From CAVQRB01 sp963715055 (GTDB taxonomy: Bacteria > Pseudomonadota > Alphaproteobacteria > Rhodobacterales > Rhodobacteraceae): 64,000 nucleotides of DNA. Below the pieces are notes generated by a model that worked only from the letters and a program-made list of their open reading frames with translations, was not told the origin of the DNA and made no database searches. How positions within the stretch are numbered: the stretch's first letter is position 1; every line of letters begins with the position of its first letter. The position numbers and the translations under genes are program-made. Where the stretch lies: contig CAVQRB010000006.1 in the NCBI GenBank assembly GCA_963715055.1, positions 248,001 through 312,000 of the forward strand, in the 5' to 3' direction. Below, piece after piece: positions 8,165 to 16,505 of the stretch.

Positions 8165-8869
8165 ATGTGGATGACCCGGCAAACCCTTCGACTGGCAAGC
8201 TACAACATCCGCAAGGCGCGCGGGCTCGACCAGCGTCGCAACCCCGAACGCATTCTGCAGGTTATCAATGGCCTCGATGCGGATGTGGTCGCGCTGCAGG
8301 AAGCCGATCTGCGGCTGGGCGCCCGCCCGTCTGCCCTGCCGTACCGTCTGATCGAGGCGGAAACGGATTTCCGCGTCTTGCCCTTGGCTCGGAACGACGT
8401 GAGCCTCGGGTGGCACGGCAATGCCATCCTGGTGTCGAAAGATCTGCCCGTCCGGGGTGTCGCGCGCATCGCGCTGCCGGGACTCGAACCGCGCGGTGCG
8501 GTGCGCGTGGATATTGCCCTCGGCAAGGGGCTCAGTCTTGTTGCGACACATCTGGGCCTCCTGCGCTGGGACCGCCGCGCGCAACTGCACGCAATCAGGG
8601 TCGAGACAGAAACGCAAGAGAGGGTGGTCATCGCCGGAGATTTCAACGAATGGTCTGCAAATCAAGGCTTTGAGCCGCTTCTTGAGCGTTTTGAAGTGCA
8701 CGCGCCGGGTCGGTCCTTTCATGCCCGCAGACCGATTGCAGCCCTTGACCGGATCGCGCTGACCAAAGGATTGAGCCTACGCGACGCCGGGGTGGAGCAA
8801 GGCGCGCTGGCGCGCCGTGCCTCGGATCACCTGCCGATCTGGGCTGACATCGATCTGACGGAAGCCTGA
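8165..8869 (+). CDS. Endonuclease/exonuclease/phosphatase-fold hydrolase
   Basis: 234 residues from ATG 8165 (a second ATG at 8171 is equally possible; no clear ribosome-binding site favours either). The Mg-dependent EEP fold is shown by LASYNIRKARG (Asn), VVALQEAD (Glu), GLSLVATHLG (His), VIAGDFNEW (Asp-x-Asn) and the terminal ASDHLPIWADI (Ser-Asp-His). This fold covers exonuclease III-like nucleases, sphingomyelinases and inositol phosphatases. The short form without a leader, close to proteins annotated as endonuclease/exonuclease/phosphatase family, does not identify the substrate. It is divergent from the DUF2238-like gene with about 50 bases between starts. Confidence 0.88.
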   Translation: MWMTRQTLRLASYNIRKARGLDQRRNPERILQVINGLDADVVALQEADLRLGARPSALPYRLIEAETDFRVLPLARNDVSLGWHGNAILVSKDLPVRGVARIALPGLEPRGAVRVDIALGKGLSLVATHLGLLRWDRRAQLHAIRVETETQERVVIAGDFNEWSANQGFEPLLERFEVHAPGRSFHARRPIAALDRIALTKGLSLRDAGVEQGALARRASDHLPIWADIDLTEA

Positions 8870-8998
8870 TTTGGGCGGCTATATGCCCGGAAATGCAGCG
8901 CGGGTGCGAGAAACACAGGATGGTACTTGAGGTAAGTCAATCCGAGCGGATAAATTCGTGCTATAGTGGAGCTGTTCCCGAAAGCAGGAGAAACGAAA

Positions 8999-9337
8999 AT
9001 GGCCGAGAAAGCGAAGCCGGACCGCCCGGAGATAGCCGATACACCTGGTAGTTTTATCGCACAGATGCAGGAGGCGGGCTTCGGTCGGGCCTTCGGCATG
9101 AGCACCGCGTGGCTTGAGGCCTGCGGTGATATGAGCGCCGAGATGATGAATTTTCTCTCGGAGCGGATCAAGGAAGACTTCAAGACCCAGCATGAGCTGA
9201 TGAATTGCAAGAACATCAAGCAGGTGCAGGAAGTTCAGGCAAAGTTCGTCGAGAAGGCGATCGAACAGTATCAGGCGGAAAGCGGAAAACTGGTCGAAAT
9301 CGGCACGAATGCCCTGAACCCGCAACGCAAATCCTGA
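8999..9337 (+). CDS. Phasin family protein
   Basis: 112 residues; ATG 8999 follows AGGAG by about eight bases. The small, helical, charged protein with MNFLSERIKEDFKTQHELM and QEVQAKFVEKAIEQYQAE matches the phasin coiled-coil pattern. Phasins coat polyhydroxyalkanoate granules and control their size and surface. No PHA synthase or depolymerase lies in the window. A strong hairpin (9374-9394) follows the stop. Confidence 0.85.
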   Translation: MAEKAKPDRPEIADTPGSFIAQMQEAGFGRAFGMSTAWLEACGDMSAEMMNFLSERIKEDFKTQHELMNCKNIKQVQEVQAKFVEKAIEQYQAESGKLVEIGTNALNPQRKS

Positions 9338-9373
9338 AATTGAAGCCAGGTTTGATCGCGCCAAGAGGCATGA

Positions 9374-9394
9374 GGCCGCCCGTGTCGGGCGGCC
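9374..9394. terminator. Bidirectional hairpin between phasin and DUF2950 genes
   Basis: A perfect nine-base-pair GC-rich stem (GGCCGCCCG / CGGGCGGCC) with a three-base loop TGT lies between two convergent stop codons (9337 and 9404). There is no T-run on either side, so intrinsic termination is likely but weak by classical rules. Confidence 0.65.
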
Positions 9395-9403
9395 CCTGAG
9401 CCG

Positions 9404-10312
9404 TCATTCCATGAAGGGCGTCCACTCTTCCGTCGGATCGTAGGCCACGATTTCCGCCGCCCTGCCGAGCGTGTCCTCGCCAAGCACGGCTTCGAGGATC
9501 ACGCCGTTTTCCGCAACCATGAAGCTGTGGATGCCGGTCTCGCCGAAGATGGCGGGCACGGCCAGCAGCGCATGCCCTCCGACCATGTTGCCGTTGACGA
9601 TGTACTCCATCGCGCCGCCGGGGGCCGCATCCCCCTGCGCGGTCAGGATGCGGAAGTAATACCCTGCAAAGGGTTCGGGTTCCCGGTCCGTTTCCCCGTC
9701 GTTGAAGCCCGTTGCAGAGGCCCGCGCGAACAATTCGCCGAGAGGGCTGTCGGGCGCAGGCCAGAAAAGACCATCCTTTGCTTCCTCGGAGCTTGAGATG
9801 ATCTGGGCCGCGAATTCCATCACACCGTCACCATCGTGGTCCTCGAGCCGGAAAATCGACTGGATGTCGACATAGGCATCGAGCAGATCGATCACATCGA
9901 GTTCGTTGAGCCCGATCTCGCGCAGCAGGACCTCTTCGCGGCCGGTTTCGATATCGAAGGACCAGTTGTCGCCGGATTTCGCCAGCGGGATCGGGAAAGG
10001 CCAGCCGTCGGCACCAAGGGCCAGCACGACGGATCCGTCCTCCTGCAACTCCATGCGGTAGCCTTCGCGGTAGAGCCGCAGCAGTTCCTCGCGGTTGGCG
10101 GCATCCTCGACCGGGTCACCGTCGGAGAGGAAGTCCTCTGACTCCTTGCCGAAGACAGTCAGGACCGCTTCGCGGTTCGCATCCGACAGGGCCTGCATCA
10201 TCGCCTCGAGCGCCGCCTGCGGGCTTTCGTACACGGCAGGCTCCGCGAGCGCCGGACCTGCGAGCAGAAGGGTCACCGCGGCTGTTTTGAGAGTAAACCT
10301 GGTCATGATCAT
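9404..10312 (-). CDS. DUF2950 family secreted protein
   Basis: 302 residues with a signal peptide (hydrophobic TAAVTLLLAGPALA, cleavage after ALA). The body has DUF2950 features: ESPQAALEAMMQAL, DGWPFPIPLAKSGDNWSFD, FRLEDHDGDGVMEFAAQI, GLFWPAPDSPLGELFA, and GYYFRILTAQGDAAPGGAMEY. The start ATG (10312) overlaps the DUF3300 stop as ATGA, so translation is coupled. The two families are regularly paired. Function unknown; the location is predicted periplasmic or extracellular. Confidence 0.9.
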   Translation of the reverse strand: MIMTRFTLKTAAVTLLLAGPALAEPAVYESPQAALEAMMQALSDANREAVLTVFGKESEDFLSDGDPVEDAANREELLRLYREGYRMELQEDGSVVLALGADGWPFPIPLAKSGDNWSFDIETGREEVLLREIGLNELDVIDLLDAYVDIQSIFRLEDHDGDGVMEFAAQIISSSEEAKDGLFWPAPDSPLGELFARASATGFNDGETDREPEPFAGYYFRILTAQGDAAPGGAMEYIVNGNMVGGHALLAVPAIFGETGIHSFMVAENGVILEAVLGEDTLGRAAEIVAYDPTEEWTPFME

Positions 10313-11679
10313 CTCCGCCCCTTGTGTTTGCCGCCGCCACCGCGTGACGAAGCCGCCTTTGTGCGCCCTGCTGGTGCGCGTTTCGCGGTCGCCTTCGGCT
10401 TTTTGATGTTGGCGGGTTTCTTGATGTTGGCCGGTTTCTTTACTGCGGCAGGTTTCTTGACCGCCGCCGGCTTCTTGACCTGCGGCAGGTTACCGGCAGC
10501 GGGTCGGTTCACATTGGGTTTGTTAGGCAGGGTTTTCGCTGCAGCCGCCTTCTTGGCCGCATCGGGGCGCGCCGAAGGCCGCTCTATGGACGGCTTGTTC
10601 CCGGCATTCGGCCGCTCGATAGAAGGCCTGTTCTCAAGACTTGGCCGCGCGTTCGGGCGCGAGATGTCGGCGGCACCGGATTTGGCGGAAAGCTTGTTGC
10701 GCAACTCATCCGACCGCTCGGGCTTGCGCTCGATCGGCAGCTTGGTCGTGCCGTCGGGCCCTCGCTTGGCTGCGATCTGCTGCTTGGCATTGGATTTCTT
10801 GCGCTCGTTGGGTTGCCAGCGGCCATCCTCGCCCCGGTCCACCCGGTTACGGATGTCGGTCTTGTCGATGTCGAGCTTGTTGCCGATGTTCACGTTGCCA
10901 TCGACGTCGATATCGATATCAGGGTTGCGGTAGATCGGCCCGCCACCCCAGCCGCCGCAATTGCGGCAGCCCCAGTAGTCATTCCAGTCATCATCGTCAT
11001 CGAAAATGGCATCAATCAGCGCGAAGGTGCCGAAGGCGATTGCACCGGTCACGATGGCATCGCCCACGACGTTGCTGTTGTTGGGGTTCTCCGCATAGAC
11101 CACCTGCGGATCGTATTGCGGTACGTAAACCACCTCCGGGTTTGCGGGCTGGATGATGACGTTGTCGTCCTGCGTGACCTCGACGACCTGCTCTTCGCCG
11201 CTGACCAGGGCACCCGTGTTGATCGCCTGGGCACGCATGGTCTGCACCGCCGCCATCACGTCGTCGCTTTGGGCCAACATCGCGTTGCCGATGGACTCGG
11301 TCCATTCAATGTGGGTCGACATTTCCGCGACCACCTCGGGAAACGCCGTGGCCAGCACTTCGACGCTGGGGTCGTAACCTTCCGCCTCGATGGCCGCCTT
11401 GATCACTTCGGGCTCGGCGCCCGCGTTGTCGGACAGCAACCGATCACTTTTCACCAGATCGAAAGGCACCGTTGCGGCGACGAGGATCTGGATCAGCAGC
11501 GTGTCAGGGTAGAGCGCCACCGGTGCCACCAGGTTTTCAAGTTCGGCCTGTGTCAGCAGTTCCTCCTCGGGAACCTCGACGGCGGCCTCTTCTGTCGTCG
11601 CATCGGCGGTTTGCGCCTGAACGGTTGGCGCCGCCATGACGACCAGAGCGATAAGAAGTGGTCTGAACAATTCCGTCAC
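10309..11679 (-). CDS. DUF3300 family secreted protein with basic repetitive tail
   Basis: 456 residues from GTG 11679, chosen because GGGAGGA precedes it by about seven bases; the nearby ATG is out of frame and stops at once. A signal peptide (LLIALVVMAAPTVQAQ) is followed by a DUF3300 domain (AELENLVAPVALYPDTLL, PEVVAEMSTHIEWTESIG, NPEVVYVPQYDPQVVY). After a glycine/tryptophan linker (DYWGCRNCGGWGGG) the last 170 residues are low-complexity, rich in Lys, Pro, Ala and Asn, ending GGGGKHKGRR. Its tail contains KKPAAV and KKPANI hexapeptide repeats. The protein is coupled to the DUF2950 gene. A role in the envelope or in binding an anionic surface is guesswork. Confidence 0.88.
   Translation of the reverse strand: MTELFRPLLIALVVMAAPTVQAQTADATTEEAAVEVPEEELLTQAELENLVAPVALYPDTLLIQILVAATVPFDLVKSDRLLSDNAGAEPEVIKAAIEAEGYDPSVEVLATAFPEVVAEMSTHIEWTESIGNAMLAQSDDVMAAVQTMRAQAINTGALVSGEEQVVEVTQDDNVIIQPANPEVVYVPQYDPQVVYAENPNNSNVVGDAIVTGAIAFGTFALIDAIFDDDDDWNDYWGCRNCGGWGGGPIYRNPDIDIDVDGNVNIGNKLDIDKTDIRNRVDRGEDGRWQPNERKKSNAKQQIAAKRGPDGTTKLPIERKPERSDELRNKLSAKSGAADISRPNARPSLENRPSIERPNAGNKPSIERPSARPDAAKKAAAAKTLPNKPNVNRPAAGNLPQVKKPAAVKKPAAVKKPANIKKPANIKKPKATAKRAPAGRTKAASSRGGGGKHKGRR
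10400..10471. repeat. Four imperfect 18-bp tandem repeats coding for KKP-type hexapeptides
   Basis: Units begin at 10400, 10418, 10436 and 10454, with a partial fifth from 10472. On the minus strand they encode KKPANI, KKPANI, KKPAAV and KKPAAV in the DUF3300 protein tail. Copy number could vary between strains by slippage. Confidence 0.8.
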
Positions 11680-12052
11680 GTCATCCTCCCAGCTGTTTGT
11701 CCCGAGTGTATTCAGAGAATCGCCCGGAATCACAGAAGAAATTTTCTTTTCATGCGATCTCTTACGGCTGCAGATCGCAGCGCCGAATGAAATCCGGATC
11801 AGTCTGGACGACTTGCCGATGCCAGTTTGTGCAAATCGAAACAAAGTCGATGTTTTTGATGTACCGAAGGCCGTCACGTCCCGATTATCGGGGCTGCGGC
11901 GAGCGCCGTGCCGGCGAAAAGCGTCCTGTGTTGTGCCGCAGCGCGTTCTGCGGTTGCGCGCTGACACGCGGTGGTGATTATCTTGGAGCAACATCAAGAC
12001 CAGTGCGGTTCGGTCGGTCTTTGCCGGGATTGCCACCAGAGGGAGAGCGACG
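11680..12052. other. Divergent intergenic region
   Basis: These 373 bases lie between the divergent starts of the DUF3300 gene and the glycerophosphodiesterase gene. Small ORFs on the plus strand here lack ribosome-binding sites and resemble nothing. The stretch 11820-11870 is relatively AT-rich and could hold a promoter; I see no convincing operator. Confidence 0.45.
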
Positions 12053-13882
12053 ATGATCATCAAGACCGCATACGTCGAAACCTGGCGGCGCAGGGGTGTG
12101 GTCGTGCCGATCTTTCTGGCGGTGCGCGTCCTGGCGGTGGCGGTCATCGTGCCGTTGACAGGTGTTCTTGTCGCCCTGGCGGTGGCCTTGTCAGGACAGT
12201 CGGCCCTGACCGATCAGGACATCGCGCATTTCATCTTCACACCGATCGGCTTCGTGGCCTTTCTCGCACTCGTCATCGTGATCATGCTCGGCTCGGTCAT
12301 TGGCTTGGCTGCGATGACAGTGGATTTTCAGGACACGAGGGCAACGGGGGTCGTGGCACTTTCGCGGGCGATCCGGTTGATCGGCCTGCGCCTGCCGAAA
12401 CTGGCGAACTATGCGTTGCGTCTGGTGCTGCGCGTCCTGCTGATCGTCCTGCCCTTCGCCGGCGCGGCGCTGCTGGTCGCGGACCGGCTTATCGGTCAGT
12501 TCGACATCAACTACTACCTCTACACCAAGCCGCCAGAACTTTATGCGGCGGGCGCGATCATTGGCGTTTTGCTCACGGTGATGGCTTTCATCCTGCTCAA
12601 TCGGCTGACGCTCTGGGCCGTATCCCTGCATCTGGTCCTTTTCAGCGATTGCCCACCCTCGCAGTCGTTCGTGAGAAGTGCCGAGCGGATGCAAGGCCGC
12701 CGCCTTGGCCTCTTGCGTGACCTCGCGCTCTGGTTCGCTGTACGGGCGGCGGCGGCCGTGCTGGTGGGGATCGTTTTCGGCTGGTTGCTGCGTCATGTGA
12801 CGGATGATTTCGGCACCGGATTCCGCCTGAAGCTGGCGATCACCCTCATCCTTGCTGCGCTCTGGTCGCTCTGCGGCTTCCTGATCTCGGCGATTGCTCT
12901 CGGGACGCTCGCCCGCGTTCTCAACGACTACTTCGGCGAAGCCTCTGTGGCGGATGTGGCGGATATTCCGGCCTCCGGACTCCTGAGCCGGCGCCGAGTC
13001 TGGATCGGCGCTGCGGCCTTGCTGGGCATCGGCGTGGTGGTCGGCGCCGAGCTCATCTCGCGGGTGCAGATCGACAACGAGGTTGAGGTGATCGCCCATC
13101 GCGGGGCAGCGGGGATGAAGCCGGAAAACACCATGGCGTCGATACGCCAGGCGGTCGAGGATGGCGCCGACTGGGTGGAAATCGATGTGCAGGAAACAGC
13201 GGACGGGGAAATCGCTGTGATCCACGACAGCGATTTCATGAAGCTGGCTGGTGTCGATCTCAAGATCTGGGATGCCACGACAGAGGACCTCGCCGGCATC
13301 GACATCGGCAGTTGGTTCGATCCGGCCTACGCGGAGGAGCGTACACCCTTGTTGCGGGAGGTTCTCGAGACGGTGCGAGACCGATCGAGGCTGCTGGTCG
13401 AACTCAAGTACTACGGCCACGATGTCGATCTGGAGCAGCGTACGATAGAGATCGTCGAAGCCGCCGGCATGGCCGATCATGTGGCCACAATGTCGCTGAA
13501 GTATCCAGCGGTGCAGAAGATGAAAACCCTGCGGCCCGAATGGTCCTCTGGCGTGCTTGCCGCCACAGCGGTGGGCAATCTGGCACAACTCGATGGCGAT
13601 TTCGTCGCCGTGAACGCCGGCATGGCTGGGCCGAAACTGGTCCGCGCGGTTCAGGCGCAGGGCAAGAAGCTCTATGTCTGGACGGTGAACGATCCGCTGG
13701 AGATGTCGGCGATGATGTCGATGGGCGTGGATGGGCTGATCACCGACGAGCCGGCGCTGGCGCGCAGCGTGATCGCCACAAGGTCGGAGCTCAGCACACC
13801 GGAGCGGATTTTCATCCTGTTTGTTGAACGCTTTGGCCTGACGCTCGATGACGACATGGAAGGTCGCGATGACAGCCCCTAG
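12053..13882 (+). CDS. Membrane-anchored glycerophosphodiester phosphodiesterase
   Basis: 609 residues; GGGAGAG precedes ATG 12053. The first 340 residues hold about seven or eight hydrophobic segments, matching the membrane domain found fused to GDPD enzymes. From about 343 comes the catalytic domain: VIAHRGAAGMKPENTMAS (His349), DWVEIDVQETADG, VIHDSDF, LLVELKYYG, LYVWTVNDPLEMSAMM and DGLITDEP, the GDPD TIM-barrel motifs. The enzyme cleaves glycerophosphodiesters to glycerol-3-phosphate and an alcohol. Genes for a phospholipase A2-like and a phospholipase D-like protein follow directly, suggesting a phospholipid degradation or remodelling unit. Confidence 0.93.
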   Translation: MIIKTAYVETWRRRGVVVPIFLAVRVLAVAVIVPLTGVLVALAVALSGQSALTDQDIAHFIFTPIGFVAFLALVIVIMLGSVIGLAAMTVDFQDTRATGVVALSRAIRLIGLRLPKLANYALRLVLRVLLIVLPFAGAALLVADRLIGQFDINYYLYTKPPELYAAGAIIGVLLTVMAFILLNRLTLWAVSLHLVLFSDCPPSQSFVRSAERMQGRRLGLLRDLALWFAVRAAAAVLVGIVFGWLLRHVTDDFGTGFRLKLAITLILAALWSLCGFLISAIALGTLARVLNDYFGEASVADVADIPASGLLSRRRVWIGAAALLGIGVVVGAELISRVQIDNEVEVIAHRGAAGMKPENTMASIRQAVEDGADWVEIDVQETADGEIAVIHDSDFMKLAGVDLKIWDATTEDLAGIDIGSWFDPAYAEERTPLLREVLETVRDRSRLLVELKYYGHDVDLEQRTIEIVEAAGMADHVATMSLKYPAVQKMKTLRPEWSSGVLAATAVGNLAQLDGDFVAVNAGMAGPKLVRAVQAQGKKLYVWTVNDPLEMSAMMSMGVDGLITDEPALARSVIATRSELSTPERIFILFVERFGLTLDDDMEGRDDSP

Positions 13883-14459
13883 GCTTGCGCTTCTGGTGTG
13901 CATGAGCCTCCCGTCGCTTGCTGCGGCACAGGACATGGGCCTGAGCCGGGCTGTGGAACTGCCCGCTCACCGGGTGCTCATGGAGACGAAGAGGGGGGCC
14001 GCGCTTGCCCCCTTCGAGACGGATGGGTGCAGCGGGGGCATGTCCACGATCTGGAGCACCATCGCGGTCCAGTTTCCGGATTTCGCCAAGGTGCATGGCG
14101 CGCTGCCGCCCTGGGAAGCCTGCTGCCAGGTCCATGACGTCACCTACCACAGGGCCGGTGACGCCACCGATGCGCCGGCCAGCTTCGAGGCGCGCAAGCA
14201 GGCGGACGAGGCCCTGCGCGCCTGTGTGGTCGACACCGGCGAACGGGACTTGCCACGCATCGCCGAGGCCTACGGCGTGAGCGAAGACCTGCTGCGCCAG
14301 ACCTACCGGGGTATCGGGGACGCCATGTATCTAGCCGTGCGCTTCGGCGGTGGACCCTGTTCGGGACTGCCGTGGCGCTGGGGATACGGCTATCCGGGCT
14401 GTTCGGTCCTGCTCGGCGCGGACTCCGCGATAGCGGAACCGGATGAGCCTGACGAATGA
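13869..14459 (+). CDS. Secreted phospholipase A2-like protein
   Basis: 196 residues from ATG 13869, overlapping the end of the GDPD gene by 14 bases; GAAGG lies just upstream. A signal peptide (LALLVCMSLPSLAAA) precedes a mature domain in which TDGCSGG (51-57) and EACCQVHDVTYH (83-94) reproduce the calcium-loop-like glycine/serine motif and the CCxxHDxxY active-site helix of phospholipase A2 folds, with His89 and Asp90 as the likely catalytic pair. Several further cysteines could form disulfides. The overlap with the GDPD gene indicates joint expression. Together the two could strip acyl chains and cleave the glycerophosphodiester. The enzyme assignment rests on motif and context, not full-length similarity. 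Confidence 0.72.
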   Translation: MTAPRLALLVCMSLPSLAAAQDMGLSRAVELPAHRVLMETKRGAALAPFETDGCSGGMSTIWSTIAVQFPDFAKVHGALPPWEACCQVHDVTYHRAGDATDAPASFEARKQADEALRACVVDTGERDLPRIAEAYGVSEDLLRQTYRGIGDAMYLAVRFGGGPCSGLPWRWGYGYPGCSVLLGADSAIAEPDEPDE

Positions 14460-14589
14460 GGAAAGGACGCTCGTCCGACGGCCTGATGTCGAATTCCGCC
14501 TTGGATGATCGCGCGAAGTCGGGTTTATTGGCAACGACGAAAGACCATCGGAAAGTGCGCGCTGCGGCAGACAGCGGGCAAAAGCAAGC

Positions 14590-16122
14590 ATGAAACTACC
14601 ATTCCTTCAGGCACTTCTGGCGGCATCGCTGATGCTCTCGGCTTGCGCTCCGGTGCAGAAGGAGTTCACCCAGGAACCGAGCAGCGCTGTCGAGGACACC
14701 GCTGCCACCTGGCTCGGCCGCAAGACCCGGGCCGGTGATCCCGGTGACGGAAGGTCCGGCGTCTACCTCCTGCCGCAAGGCGATGAGGCCTTTGCGGCAA
14801 GACTGGAACTGTCGAAACGCGCCGAACGCACGATCGACGCGCAATACTACCTGGTTCACAACGACCGGGCAGGCCATGTTTTCGCCCAGCAACTGCTGGT
14901 GGCTGCGGACCGGGGCGTTCGCGTGCGACTGCTGATCGACGACATGGATACGGCGGGCTACGATGCCATGACGGCGGCGCTCGACACCCACCCCAATATC
15001 GAAATCAGGCTCTTCAATCCGTTCTGGCGCGAGCGCGGCAAGGCTCTGACCGCGCTCTTGGACTTCCAACGGATCAACCGGCGGATGCACAACAAGTCGA
15101 TGACCTTCGACAATCAGGTCACGATCGTGGGCGGGCGCAATATCGGCGAGGAGTATTTTTCCGCCAGCGCAGACAGCAATTACGACGATCTGGATGTGCT
15201 GGCAGCGGGACCCATCGTTCGCGATGTTTCCGCTTCCTTCGATGCCTACTGGAATTCGCCCTATGCCGTGCCAGCAGCGGCAGTGATCGCAAGGGCAGGC
15301 GAGGCCGAAGGTCCCGAAGACGCCTATGCGCGGCTCGCCGATCTGGCGCTCGCGGCGCGTGACAGCAGCTACGGCAGAGCGCTGTCGCACCGTTTCGGAA
15401 CCACGCTTGCGCAAGGCGATCTTGAGCTGACGTGGGTCCCGGCGCTGCTGGTTTCCGATCCGCCGCAGAAGGCCGCCGGCGATCTCGAAGGCTTGCCGAT
15501 CGTCGCCTCGGTCGTCGCACCCTATTTCGAAGCCGCTGAACGGGAGGTCTTCGTGGCTTCGGCCTATTTCGTGCCACGTGCGGGCGGCGAGCGCTGGCTG
15601 GGCGAGATGGAAGCCCGCGGTGTGGACGTGACGATCCTCACGAATTCCTACGACTCCAACGACGTGATGCCGGTCTATGCGCATTACGCGCGGTCGAGAA
15701 AACGCCTGATGCAATCCGGTGTCGATCTATGGGAGCTGCGGCCCGACCGCGCGCGCGAGGACCGCCAAGGGCTTGGTCTCGGGCTGTCCCAATCGGGACT
15801 GCATGCAAAGACCTTCATCATCGACCAGCGCTACCTCTTCGTGGGCTCGTTCAACTGGGACCCGCGTTCGGTGAAGATCAACACGGAAATGGGCATCCTC
15901 ATGGATGCACCGGGCTTCAGCCGCGCCGCGACCGCAGGATTTCGCAAGCGCCTTTATGAAACCTCCTACCGTCTGCGGCTCGATCCGGGCGGGGGGATTT
16001 ACTGGCAAGCCAGCGATGCCGATGGCACGCTCCGGATCTACCCCGACGAGCCCACAGCCTCGCGCTTCGGCCTGATGCTGTCGCGTATCGTGGGTGTCCT
16101 GCCGATCGGCAATCAGCTCTGA
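14590..16122 (+). CDS. Phospholipase D/cardiolipin synthase-like lipoprotein
   Basis: 510 residues. The leader ends in LMLSAC (Cys19), a good lipobox, so the protein is membrane-anchored outside the cytoplasm. Two HxKxxxxD motifs are present: MHNKSMTFDNQVTIVGGRN (His167) and LHAKTFIIDQRYLFVGSFN (His405), each followed by the glycine/asparagine loop typical of the PLD superfamily. It therefore has both halves of the active site and should cleave or transfer phosphatidyl groups. Size and lipoprotein signal match the YmdC/ClsC-like and periplasmic PLD-like group. It follows the phospholipase A2-like gene by 130 bases. Confidence 0.92.
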   Translation: MKLPFLQALLAASLMLSACAPVQKEFTQEPSSAVEDTAATWLGRKTRAGDPGDGRSGVYLLPQGDEAFAARLELSKRAERTIDAQYYLVHNDRAGHVFAQQLLVAADRGVRVRLLIDDMDTAGYDAMTAALDTHPNIEIRLFNPFWRERGKALTALLDFQRINRRMHNKSMTFDNQVTIVGGRNIGEEYFSASADSNYDDLDVLAAGPIVRDVSASFDAYWNSPYAVPAAAVIARAGEAEGPEDAYARLADLALAARDSSYGRALSHRFGTTLAQGDLELTWVPALLVSDPPQKAAGDLEGLPIVASVVAPYFEAAEREVFVASAYFVPRAGGERWLGEMEARGVDVTILTNSYDSNDVMPVYAHYARSRKRLMQSGVDLWELRPDRAREDRQGLGLGLSQSGLHAKTFIIDQRYLFVGSFNWDPRSVKINTEMGILMDAPGFSRAATAGFRKRLYETSYRLRLDPGGGIYWQASDADGTLRIYPDEPTASRFGLMLSRIVGVLPIGNQL

Positions 16123-16505
16123 TCCGGGCCTCTGCCGTCACGACACGGCGGAAACCGGCCCACCTTTTCGCATGACGCCACGGAATGCCTACGCCCTGAA
16201 GAGGTGAAAACCGTGTCTCGCCAGTCGGTTCCGGCGATGTGCCGCATTAACCCTGTATTCGTTATTTCCTTAAAATGAATTGAATTAAAATTCTCCTAAA
16301 GGTATCTATTCAACGCGTCCGTATGGTTCGGCAGCGCTGTTTTTTGGTGAGTTCGTTGTTCAGGCTTTGCGCCCCCCGGATGCTTCCCAAAACGCGCCAA
16401 TGATCCACGAGGTCGCTCCCGGCCTGTTGGCATGTCGCTTCCTGGGCAGGGACTTTCCACCCGACGAGAGCCTTTTCCTCGATACCGATCCGTGAGGCCC
16501 CACCG
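16123..16505 (+). promoter_or_regulatory. Long leader region of the giant adhesin gene
   Basis: 383 bases without a gene. A markedly AT-rich island occupies about 16247-16316, in contrast to the GC-rich flanks, and contains the inverted motif GAATT/AATTC around 16278-16294. This is the likeliest promoter or nucleoid-protein binding zone, leaving an untranslated leader of roughly 190 bases before ATG 16506. No ribosome-binding site is strong next to the start (GAGGCCCC only). Small hairpin GCCGT/ACGGC near 16135-16150 may end the phospholipase transcript. Confidence 0.45.

Noticed and set aside
12191..13936. 581-codon open frame opposite the glycerophosphodiesterase
   Set aside because: Composition (His, Arg, Asp, Gln rich) and lack of motifs show it is a shadow of the real gene.
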